A DNA stretch of 64,000 bases. Origin: Roridomyces roridus (Eukaryota > Basidiomycota > Agaricomycetes > Agaricales > Mycenaceae). Positions 9,413 to 19,985 of the stretch are shown here, piece after piece; the stretch's first letter is position 1; each line of letters begins with the position of its first letter. The stretch lies in assembly GCA_029378245.1 (NCBI GenBank), contig JARKIF010000130.1, positions 28,619 to 92,618 of the forward strand. The letters run 5' to 3'. A program made the position numbers and the translations under genes. Under the pieces are notes generated by a model. The model did not search any database. It saw only the letters and a list, made by a program, of their open reading frames with translations, and was not told the DNA's origin.

Positions 9413-11724
9413 TTATGCGCCCCTACTAGCCTTGCAGATTTGTCGATGATTCTTCCAATCCGACCTTTGGCAGGTATCGTTGCAATACCTGTTAACAATC
9501 AGTTAGCACAAGCAACACCACAACGCAGCACGTACCTCGCTCTCTGACACCCAGCGCACCGTTTGAGCACCGCGCTGCGTTTACCACAGCAAGTGCAAGC
9601 ATGCAACAGAACCTCTCCACAATCCCTTTTAGCCCCGAACTTTAGACCGTTCATCTCGGAATCGATCACGTATTTATGGCTCATGTTCAGCTTTTGCAAC
9701 CATTCAACAATATCGTCTTCGTTCGGATCTGCCGCCGTGTCCGGGGCGCCGGGTTGGTTCGAATTCTCTGTAGACGATCGCAGCAAAAATTCGGGTTGGC
9801 GAGTCATGGCTGCTTCCCAGCGTCGCCAGGCAGTCGGCATGCGGCGGAATATTTCCTCGAGAGTGGTGAAATACTCTTTCGGGAGACGAAGTTGGCATGT
9901 CGCAGCGGATTTCCTCCTCAGTGTCTAAAATGATTCTGAATATTCGTGTAAAGCAATGTGTTGATAGCTCACCTGGAGTTCCTCGTCGTTCAAGGTATGT
10001 CCCCTTGAAAGAAAAGTGAGAAGAATGGACATTGCGCCCATCATCGCCGTCCGTGGATGTTCGACTGGCTTGCTATCCAAGAACGCCTTCGCATGAGACA
10101 AGCCCTTCTGCACCAAAACATTGACTTTGCGTAGATGCTCTTCGTTTGGCAGCGGAGAGCTGTTCATCGTCGCGATGATGCTGTACACACCAGTCGTCGC
10201 TAAGCCAAGAAGTTCTAGGCGGATAAGTTCCGACATGGGATGACATTGGAGGCCCTTCTCTGCGAAGAGGATGACTGGAATGACAGAGTTTGGGTTGAGT
10301 GCCATGGCGTAGTAGAAGTAGGCCACGGATGGATGTTTCTCGATACATGAATGTGCAAACGAGGACGCCTTGTCCTTCTCGTGTGCGAGAAGAAGCTCGG
10401 TGTGTATGATATCAGCAGCTAGGTCTGCTCGAGTACTTCGATCCGTTCGAAGAGCCGCTTCACATGTTTCCAAGATCTTCGTCAAGTGGGTGTCTTCAGC
10501 GCGTCCCTTCTCGAGACGCCCTCTTATGAGTAGGGAGTTGCGCTGGATCCAGTGGCTCAAGGCGTATCCGAATTCAGAATGAGACTGGGGAATTTTTTCA
10601 TCCAAAGCCTGGACCAAGTCGAAAACATGGACCAAGGCGTAAAGCTCGTCGATTCCGTCATCAAACTGCTCGAGGAAAGACTTGGAGCCCGGAAGCGCAC
10701 GATTGGGCTCAGCGCAGGGAACGGGTTTGATCTCATCCCGGGGGCTCGTCGTATAAAGCTGGATGAGGGTGTATTGGGAAAGGCACCGGGTGGGGAGATC
10801 TCGAGACCGCATGGCAGCGACAAGAAAATTGATGAAATCGGAATTGGACGGAAAAACGGTAGCGAGATGGTCTTTCATCCTGCAGCAGAAGAAAGCAAAA
10901 TGCCGAACTGCGAATGAACTGGAATTAGGAAGGTGGATGACGCTTAGCGAAAAGCGAAGGATGTGGGGCAAGGGGACTTGTGCCATAAGCTCCGGATCTG
11001 GGTTGTCGTCAAGGAAGACACCAGCGGCACAGCGAGTGAGAACGTAGACGCCGTCGTCCATCCAGCCATCTTTGAGCCCGGCTCGATTGGTCTCGCAATA
11101 ATTGAGAATCGTCGGGAGGAATGGCAGCATCTCTTTGACTATCGCTATGTCAAGCTGGGCGGTAATATTTTGCAGTGCCTTCATGACGGTACCACCCACG
11201 GACAAGTCAGGAGAAGAGAAGAGTGCCATTGCTTTCGGGAAAAACTCTGCGAATCGTGTCAGTTAACGACGCACATACGCGTCAATGTGAAGAACACACG
11301 AGTCTCCGCAAAGATACGGCTCCCAAGCTTTGCGTCCACCGCGATTCGCGAGTAGGTCAAGATGATGGCAGCGGCAAGACGATCCGCTGAGATGGAGGAA
11401 AGACGATCTGCAGACGCGCAATCCGACCGAAATTCGCGTGTTTGAGCGTACAACGCGTCCAGTTTAGACGAGACGGTATCGAAGGCGTCGTGACACTGCT
11501 TCAAGCCTCGCGCAGTGCAAACGTCTGAGCAATATGAGAAACTTTCAGAGTCTATGTCGCGTCAACGCACCAGCAACACCAAGAAAGCGAGAAATGTGCT
11601 CAATGAGCATGTCTGGCTGGGCCACCAAAGCAGCTGCGAGCAATCGAGGAAAGTTGGCAAGGGTGCCACCAGCGCCATCGGTACTCCGAGTATTTTCGGG
11701 ATGTTTCTTCTTTTTACCAGACAT
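9413..11724 (-). CDS. MYND zinc-finger protein M1
   Basis: Five exons (11724-11571, 11524-11300, 11246-9973, 9924-9536, 9488-9413) join to a clean 705-residue frame. The N-terminus is short and lysine-rich (MSGKKKKHPEN). A helical segment follows with TARGLKQCHDAFDTVSSKLD, shared by every member of this array. The long exon 3 looks like an all-alpha repeat region and contains the family hallmark EKHPSVAYFYYAM. The C-terminus is a complete MYND finger, with ligands C-x2-C, C-x2-C, YC-x3-C and H-x3-C in the pattern CTCCGKRS...CAGC...YCNDTC...HRQIC. MYND fingers usually bind short proline-rich peptides in regulatory proteins, so a protein-interaction role is inferred. The last intron splits the finger between its fourth and fifth ligands. 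Confidence 0.85.
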
Positions 11725-11938
11725 TCTTGCGAAACGCGAGAAGAGTTGGTGGTGGTGGAAAGGGAAGAGTTGATCAATCAGTGATCAGTGATTGCGCAAC
11801 CGGCACTGGTTGAACTGGCATTCAATATTCGACGTTCAACTTTCCAGAGTTACTTTCTGACTCATCCACTCAAGTAAGTCACTCCGTCTCTCAGGAGATT
11901 TTTACAAAACCTTCAAATCGTACTCCCCAAGTACTTAT

Positions 11939-14217
11939 CTAACTATCCGACGGTTTATTAGCTTTGCACGCCTTTCGATGAACCTTCCAATTCGCTTTTT
12001 GACACGTATCATTACAGTACCTGTTCGTGCACCGTGTTAGTGCTCTAAAGACATGAAGGTATGTAGATATGTTGCATACCTCGCCTTCTGACAGCCCGCA
12101 CATCGTTTGAGCGCCGCGGTGGGGGTGCCGCAGGCCGAGCAGCGATGTAGTTGAGCCACCCCGTATCTTCCTTCACCAGGATCAAGTACACCCATGATTC
12201 GAGCGAGCTGCTTATCCGGCGTCGTCGCTTCCAGATTTTTCAGCCAAGCGTCAAAGTGATCATCCAACTGGCGGTACTGAGTGCCGGTAGAGTCGTATCT
12301 CCGGTATGGCGAGACATGGTAGGTCCTCAACGTCGCCCCGCAGGAGACATTCGGTTAAAGATATCTAAAAGAGCAAGATATTCTGCTGGCAGCTGGACCG
12401 AATCGTCTGTCGAGCGTGCTATATCGAAAGCCGAGGATAATTTTGATGCAGCAATCTAGAGACCATCCGGCCTTCATGCATGGAATTTTTGCCTCTATTG
12501 GTGGCTCACCTGAAGCTCCTCGTAGGTCACATTGTGCCCCTTTATCAAAAGGTCAAGAAGCGTAACGATTACGGTCATCCCCAGAGTCCCGGGATGGTCT
12601 GGTGGGGAAATCTCCAGAAATGCTCTCGTACGAGCTTCGGCCTTGTTCATCAAGACACTGACAATCTGTGATCGTTCTTCGTCTACGTTGCCGCAGAGCA
12701 TATCCATTAGGGTGTGGTACAAGAAATAGCTGGCGCAGTGGAGAAGTTCTTGTCGTATGAATTCGGTGGTAATGCGACACCGGAGGCCTTTCTCTGCGAT
12801 CGGCAGACACCCGAATTTTCGGCCTATGTTGATTGTCATGGCGTAGCAGAAATAAGCCACCGATGGATGCTTCTCAATGCATGAAAGAGCGAATACGGTG
12901 GCTGTCTCCCTCTCTGAGTTTTGCGAGAGGAGGAGTTCGAGATGCAGGATATCCGCTATGACATTAGCCTCGGGGTTGTGATCATCCCCGGACAGCGGCT
13001 TCGCACGTCAGAAATATGCTGGACATGGTGGGGTTTCTTTGCATAGTTTCCCGTACGACAGGCTCATTTTCCTGGATGAGCTCGCTGAAGGCACGCGCGA
13101 ACTCCGACTGCGAACGGCTAGAATCCCCGCTGGCAAAAGTACTAGCGAGATCTGTAAGGACTGCCCGGTGTGCAGCAGCCGCCAAAATGAAGGACTTGGA
13201 CCCAGGATGTAGATTCCGCATAAGCTCGCTCGGAGCACTTTCAACTATGCCCGTCCTGGCTCCCAGGTACATCTCAACGAGACTGGATTGGGCAAGGCAT
13301 CGGATGCGAATGTCGCGAGCCCGGGTGCCAGCAACAAAAAATTCCATCACTTCGGGAGAGGACAAGAAATGAGCATTGAGGGACCCAGACATCCTGTAGC
13401 AAAAGAAGGCCAGGTTTCTCAGCGCGGGTAAGGTAGATAGATGTCGGAAGGAGGACCGCGTCAAATGAAAGTCGGATGACCCGTGGCAAGAGAGCCTCTG
13501 TGTCTGGATTTAGATCGGAGTCGGACAAGAGAGCTGCTGCGCAGCTAGTGAGGATGTCCATAGTTTCTTCAATGCATGCGCTAGCTGGATGTGTTTCGGC
13601 ATAGCGGAAGATAATCGACGTAAGAAATAAAAGTTTGGGGAGTATCGCCGCGTCCTCAAGGCGAACGCGCGTGATAAGATCCAGCGTTTGAATCACTGCT
13701 TGGCCCGCATTCGAGGTGGAAGAGGACAACAGCGCCATCGCATTTTCAAGAAAGTCTGTAATTCAACACATTGAGTCCAGCGCAGTCAGCGACGTGTGGC
13801 TCTGACGCACGGGTTTCGTTGAAGATGCGCGTCCTGAGGGAGATGTCCTCTGCGATGCGCCCATACATGATGATCGTCATAGCGGCAAGGCCGTCATTAC
13901 GACCCGGGTTTGCTCGCATTTGAGTGAACATCTCGTCCAGCGTGGAGGAGATGGCACCGAACTGTTGGTGGCATTGTTTCAGGCCTCGAGCAGTCCGAAC
14001 GTCTGAGGCCAGGAACCTGAGAACCGCGCATGATGGAACATCGAGGTAATAACGCACCTGGGATACCAATCGTACGAGATACTTGTTCTGCAAATTCCAT
14101 TGGGCCGGTCGATAAAGCGGCCGCGGCGAGGAGCTGGGAGACGGCGGGCAATTGCAACGTGCCACTAGTCTCAATGGCTCGAATTTTCTTCAAGTTTTTT
14201 TTCTGGTTATGAGGCAT
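11939..14217 (-). pseudogene. MYND zinc-finger gene M2, multiply broken
   Basis: It has the same exon plan as M1 and starts MPHNQKKNLKKIRAIE at 14217. Breaks visible against paralogue M4: a 4-bp duplication in TAGATAGATG (13434-13443) shifts the frame after VLLPTS; a 2-bp loss near 12985 shifts it again after CEAAV; the Trp codon of the RRWGP motif is TGA (12327-12329); and another shift lies just after MSRH, before DDHFDAWLKNL. The terminal MYND finger coding is still recognisable (CSACGTPT...CAGC...YCNDTC...HRKAC). With four lesions in the coding sequence this is a pseudogene, unless sequencing error is severe; the flanking genes are clean. Confidence 0.8.
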
Positions 14218-14613
14218 GATGCAGAGGAGACTCCTGCGAGGCGACGCGGTGCTTGCTCTCCGCGATTCACCGAGAGTAGATGGAAGTGGAAGAAAAGAGA
14301 CGGATCAAAGTTCAAATATGTTCAAACGCGACCCGTAACGGTCACAGGCAACTAAGTCCCGAAATTCTCGCGGCAGATCCTTCCTCTTCCTTCCTTCCAG
14401 GCATTCCGATTCCAACTCCCAATTTGCACTCGGCCGCGCCAGAGACCATGTCTGTTTTCTCTCCATTTCGATCGAACGGACTTTCTATTTCTAAAAGTTA
14501 CTTACCCGCACCTGAGTGCACTTGTCCGCTATCTGAGATCGCTAAAGGGTACCCGGTCTTCCCTGAAAAAGCAGACGAGACATTCAATTTCAACAGAAAA
14601 TACACATCTGTCG

Positions 14614-16929
14614 TCAATTGTCCGAAGCCACCCTACTAGCCTTGCAGATTTCTTGATGATTCTTCCAATCCGACCTTTGGCAGGTATCGTTGCAATACCT
14701 AGTCATTAACCATTGGCCCTCACACGCAACACCACAACGTAGCACGTACCGTGCTCTTTGACACCCAGCGCACCGTTTGAGCACCGCGCTGCGTTTACCA
14801 CAGCGAGTGCAAGCATGCAACAGAACGTCTCCACAGTTCCTTTTAACCCCAAACTTTTCGCCACCTAACTCCAAACTGACCACGTCTGGAGAGCTCACGT
14901 TCAGCCTTTGCAACCATTTGTCTTCGTTTACATCTGCCGCTGTGTCTGGGACGTTGGCTTGGTTCCCTGTAGACAATTGCGGCGAAACCTTCAAGGGTTG
15001 GCGAGACATGGCTGCTTCCCAGCTTGGCCAGGCAATGGGCATACGGCAGAATATCTCCTCGAGAGTGGTGTACTCTTTCGGGAGACGAAACTCGCATGCC
15101 GTAGATAATTTCCCCCTCACTGTCTAAAATGAAGGTGAATCTTTGCACAAAAAAATAAATCGGTTATATCCCACCTGGAGTTCTTCCTCGTTCAAGGTAT
15201 GCCCCGTGGACAGAAAGGTGAGAAGAGTGGACATTGCGGCCATCTCAGCCGTCCGTGGATGCTCAATTGGCGTGCTATCCAGGAAGGCATTCACATAAGA
15301 CAAGCCCTTCTCCACGAACACGTTGGCTTTGCGTAGATGCTCTTCGTTTGGCAGCGGAGAGCTTTTCAACATCTCCTTGATGATGTGGTACACACACGTG
15401 GCCGCTAAGCAAAGAAATTCTAGGCGGAGGAATTCCGTGATGGGACGACATTGCAGACCTTTCTCGGCGAAGAGAACGGCTGAAATGGGAGAAATCGGGC
15501 TGCCAAGTGCTGAGGCGTAGTAGAAGTAGGCCACAGATGGATGTTTCTCGACACAGGAATGTGCAAACGAGGAGCCCTTGTCCTTGTCCTGTGCAAGGAG
15601 AAGCTCGGTGCGGATGACATCGGCCGCTAGCTCTGCTCGAGCACTGCCATCCCGCCGAAGGGCCGCTTCGCATGTTTCAAAGGTCTCCGCTAAGTGGATG
15701 TGTCCAAGGGGTCCCTTCTCGAGACGCCCTCGTACAAGTGTGGAGTTGCGCTGGATCCAGATACTGAAGGCGAGTCCGAAGTCAAAATGAGAGTGGGGGA
15801 TCTTTTCATCAAGAGCATGAACCAAATCGAACGTATGGATCAAGCCGTCAAGTTCGGTGAATGCGTCAGCGACCTGCTTGAGAAAAGATTTCCACTTGTA
15901 GCCAGGATGCGCAAGATCAGGTTCGCATCGACCGGTTCTGGTCTCATCCCGAGGGCTCGTTGCATAAAGCTGGATAAGGGTGTATTGGGCAACGAACCGG
16001 GTGGAGAGGTCTCGAGACCGTATGGCTGCGACAAGAAAATCGATTAAATCGGAATTGGACAGCAAAAGGGTGGCAAGATGTTCTGTCATTTTATAGCAGA
16101 AGAAAGCAAAATGTCGAACGGCGAATGAAGTGGATTTAGGAAGGCGGATGACGCTGAGCGAAAAGCGGAGGATGCGTGGCAAGGGAACTTGTGCCACAAG
16201 CTCCGGATCGGGATATTTGTCAAGGAAGAGACCAGCGGCACAGCGAGTGAGAACGTAGACGCCGTCATCCAGCCATTCGTCTCTGAGCCCGGCTAGGTTG
16301 GTCTCGGAATAATCGAGAATCATCGGGAGGACCGGCAAAATCTCTTTGACTATCAGGATGTCGTGCTGGGTCGTGATATTGTGCAGGGCTTTCATCACGG
16401 TGGCACCCACGGACAAGTCAGGAGAAGATAAGAGTGCCATTGCTTTCGAAAGAAACTCTGCGAATCGTATCAGTGGCCGACGCGCATAGGCGTCAATGTG
16501 AGAAACATAACGGTCTCGGCAAATATACGTTTCCGAAGCTTTGCGTCCACCGCGATGCGCGAGAAGGTCAATATGATGGCAGCGGCAAGACGGTCCGCTG
16601 AGATGGAGGAAAGACGATCTGCAGATGCGCAATCCGGCCGAAATTCGCGTGTTTGAGCGTACAACGCGTCCAGTTTAGACGAGACGGTATTGAAGGCCTC
16701 GTGACACTGCTTCAAGCCTCGCGGTGTGCAAACGTCTGAACAATATGAGACACTTTCAGAGGCCCTTTCGTGTCAACGCACCAGCAACACCGAGAAAGCG
16801 AGAAATGTGCTCAACGAGCGTGTATGGCTGGGCCACCAAAGCAGCTGCAAGCAACTGAGGAAAGTTGGCAGGGGTGCTACCAGCACCATCGGCGGTGCGA
16901 GTCTTCTCCGTTTTCTTCTTTTTTGGCAT
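14614..16929 (-). CDS. MYND zinc-finger protein M3
   Basis: Close paralogue of M1, with collinear exons and very similar noncoding flanks. It starts MPKKKKTEKTRTADG at 16929; an in-frame upstream codon is not ATG. Exon 2 has TPRGLKQCHEAFNT and exon 3 the HPSVAYFYYAS hallmark. The finger reads CTRCGKRS...CAGC...YCNDTC...HQEIC, with all eight ligands present. I found no frameshift. The intron inside the finger is 51 nt with no in-frame stop, so its retention would add 17 residues between the two zinc-binding halves without truncating the protein. The function is inferred only as a MYND-type interaction protein. Confidence 0.83.
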
Positions 16930-17119
16930 AAGTACTAGAGGTGGTGATGGTGGAAGGCTTTCAAGGGAGATCAATCAGTGAATGCGGAGCCGGCATTGAT
17001 CGGCATTCAATATTCAACGTTCAACTTTCTAGGGAACCTTTCTGGCTCACCCACTCAAGCAACTCCGTGGCTCAGAAGATTTTTCTAATACCGTCAAATC
17101 GTACTGGTCAAGTATTTAC

Positions 17120-19741
17120 TTATGAACTATCCGACAACTTGGTAGCTTTGCACGCGCTACGAGGAAGCTTCCAATGCGATTTCTGACACCTATCATTGCA
17201 GTACCTGTTGGTGCACCTCGTCAGTGCCTCAAGGAATTAGAAATCGAGCTAGATTCTCCGCATACCTCGCTTTTTGACAGCCCGCACATCGTCTGAGCGC
17301 CGCGCCGGGAGTGCTGCAGGCCGAGCAGCGATGCAACTGGGACGGTCCATATTTTCCGATTGCGCTGAAATCCACTGTACCCATCATCTCATCAAGTTGC
17401 TCGTTCGGCGTCATTGCCTCCAGCGTTTCCAGCCAAGCGTCATAGTGGCCATCAAAACCGGCACTAGGTGGTGGTAGCGTCGACTCCCCGGCAAGGCGAG
17501 ACATGGTAGGTGCCCAACGTAGCCACGCAGCAGACATGTGGGCGAAGATATCTGTGATCGCAAGATACTCACTTGGCAGCTCAACTAAATCATCTGCCGA
17601 GCGGGCTATATCGTACGCAGCAGATGATTTTGAGGCAGCAATCTAGAAACCATCCTCCATGTATGAAATTTTCGCCTCTACTGGTTGCTCACCTCAAGCT
17701 CCTCGTCGGTCACAGTATGCCCCTTTATCAAAAGGTCAAGAAGTGTACCGAGCGCGATCATCTCCAAAGTCGCGGGATGGTCCATTGGAGCGATCTGGAG
17801 GAATGCGCTCGGACGGGCTTTGGCCTTGTTCATCAAGACGCTGATTGTCTGTAATCGAGGTTCATATCCCTTGCCATGAAGCATATGCCTCCCGGCGTAG
17901 TACAAGACATAGCTGGTGAGGTGAAGAAGTTCTTGCCGTATGAATTCCGTAGTAACGCAGCATTGGAGCCCTTTCTCTGCGAATGGGAAAGATACGGCTG
18001 TTTTGCCTATGCAAATTGTCATGACGTAGTAGAAATAGGCCACCGACGGATGCTTCTCCATGCCTAAATAAGCAAATAGAGCCACGTTCTCCTTCTCCGA
18101 GTTCTGCGAGAGGAGGAATTTGAGATAGAGGATATCTGCGGCGATATTAGCCTCTGGGCTGGAGCCATCGAGTCGAACAGCAGCTTCGCAAATCTGGAGT
18201 ATGTTGGACATGACGGGGTTTCGCTGCACAGTCTCCCGAACGACAGGCTCATTTTCTTGGACGAGTTCGCTGAAGGCATACCCAAAATCTGAGCGCGAAC
18301 GGCCAGAATCTCCGCTGGCAAAGGCACGAGCGAGATCTGTCAAGGATTCCCGGTGTGCAGCAGCCTTCACGGCGAACGACTCGAACTCGGGATTTAGTAT
18401 CCGCTGAGGTCGTTCGGGGTCCTTACAGCCGTGCGTGTCTTGCCCCGGTACATGTCCAAGAGCGTGGATTGGGTAAGGCATCGAGTGCGGATGTCGCGAG
18501 CCCGGGTGCCGGCAACAAGAAATTCCGTCACGTCTGGACACGACAAGGAATGGGTGGCGAGGGGACCAGACATCCAGGAGTAGGAGATGACCATGTTTCT
18601 CAGCGCGAGTAACGTGGATGTCGGAAGGAGGACTACGTCCAATGAAAGTCGAATGACCCGTGGCAGAAGAGCTAGTATGGCTGCGCCTGGATCTGGGCCG
18701 GCTAAGAGAGCCACTGTGCAGCGAGTGACGATACCCATAGTGTCCTCCATACATTCGCCATCCGGACAGTGCGTTTCAGCGTAGCGAAGGACATTCGACG
18801 TAAAAGATGCAAGCTTGTCGAGTATCACCGTTTCATTGAGGGGAACGCGAGTAATAAGATCGAGCGCTCCAATCACTGCTTGGCCCGCTTTCAAGTTGGA
18901 AGAGAATAACAGCGCGACCGCATTTTGAAGGAAGTCTGTAATTTAAATAACGACGTGAGTCCCATACATTACGCCGATGGCTATGACGGGTTTCGTTGAA
19001 GATGCGCGTCCTGAGGGAGATATCTTCCGCCATGCGCCCATAGATTACAATGGTCGAAAAGGTATGGAGGTCATCACAGCCCGGGTTTGCTCGCATTTGA
19101 GTGAACATTTCGTCCAGGGTGGAAGAGATGGCATCGAAGTCTTGGTGGCATTGCTTCAGCCCTCGGGCAGTCTGAACGTCTGAGGCCGACATAAGAACTG
19201 TGCGCGGTGCAATATGGACGTAGTGTACCTGGGATACATCAGCAAAATAGCATTTTGCTTGCGAACTTTTGGCCCTTGTTCCGGCTTGTGGCCTTGTATC
19301 GGAGCTCCCAGGTTCGAGTCGGAGAGGTGACAAATTTTTTGCGCCCTGGTAAATGATAATTATGGCTGTGGTGGCCTTTCAGCAACTGTTAGACGGAAAA
19401 CTGCGCCCCCTAGTATTTTTTCCGCATCCGTACACACCTGGGAACCTAAAGAAAAATGGAAAATAATGTGGTCCCACTGACTCGAACGGCCGACCTTGTG
19501 GATTCTGGACATAGACTTGCAAACTTGTGAGCTTGCGGGCTTGTTTGGCCTTTTTCGAGCTTGTTCGGGCTTGTTTGGGGCCGCAAGCAATTTGATAAAA
19601 GTCTGATGTACCAAGCATACTAGTAAACTTCTCTAACATTACTTTTGGGCTGGTCGATGCGGCGCCGGCGGTGAGGAGCTGTGAGACGGCAATGGCAGTA
19701 GGATGAATTTTCCTCGAGTTTTTGGTCTGGTTAACGAGCAT
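17120..19741 (-). pseudogene. MYND zinc-finger gene M4, transposon-interrupted and frameshifted
   Basis: Paralogue of M2. It starts MLVNQTKNSRKIHPTA at 19741. A 372-bp MITE sits in the last codons of exon 1; removing one TA restores GGTATCCCAG and the family junction GIPG. A second lesion, a frame change near 18400-18430, separates ...DMYRGKTRTAV from PQRILNPEFESF. In the terminal MYND finger the histidine ligand is proline (WKLPRSAC instead of WKLHRKAC). Reading through the insert gives a stop after about 80 residues. Called a pseudogene with good confidence. Confidence 0.82.
19237..19608. mobile_element. TA-target MITE in exon 1 of MYND gene M4
   Basis: The insert is bounded by TA on both sides (19235-19236 and 19609-19610) and has imperfect terminal inverted repeats of about 27 bp: both ends start CATCAG and share ...TTGCTTGCG about 20 bp inside. 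Excising it with one TA rebuilds the codons found in the paralogues. TA duplication suggests a Tc1/mariner-type family, though the termini match no consensus I know. The right part has several GCTTGTTCGGGCTTG-like subterminal repeats. No transposase is encoded. Confidence 0.75.
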
Positions 19742-19840
19742 GATCAAAAGGAGGCTCGCGCGGAGTAGATGGAAGCGGAAGACAAGAAGAGAGGGAGTCA
19801 CGAGTGACAAGTAGCATGGACGGATCAAAGTTCATTGAAC

Positions 19841-19867
19841 GCGTCGCGAGTCACGATCACGCGACGC
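19841..19867. promoter_or_regulatory. Inverted repeat GCGTCGCG/CGCGACGC upstream of M4
   Basis: GCGTCGCG and CGCGACGC are separated by 11 nt, 100-126 bp upstream of the M4 start. The same arms occur as one perfect palindrome upstream of M5. This could be a dimeric transcription-factor site; ACGCGT within it also fits the MCB cell-cycle box. Confidence 0.35.
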
Positions 19868-19985
19868 GCCTGCTATATATTTAAGACCTTCGAATCGTGT
19901 TTTGTTGTCGGAATACACGTATGTATCCACCGTGACCTTCTGGTTACTTGCTACGGACTTCCTGGCTACTTGCTAGTCCTTCTGG

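Larger units (their letters stand above)
9285..14445. repeat. Two-gene segmental duplication, unit 1 (M1+M2)
   Basis: The 3' flank of M1 (for example CCCTACTAGCCTTGCAGATT at 9421) recurs at 14631, an offset of 5210. M1 pairs with M3 and M2 with M4 along their whole length, including introns and spacers. The left edge of similarity is near 9285 (CTCTCCATTTCGATCGA). Confidence 0.75.
14455..19741. repeat. Two-gene segmental duplication, unit 2 (M3+M4)
   Basis: Second copy of the ~5.2-kb unit, longer only because of the 372-bp MITE. The left edge is near 14455 (CTCTCCATTTCGATCGA). Both units have one readable gene and one broken gene in the same order. Confidence 0.7.
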
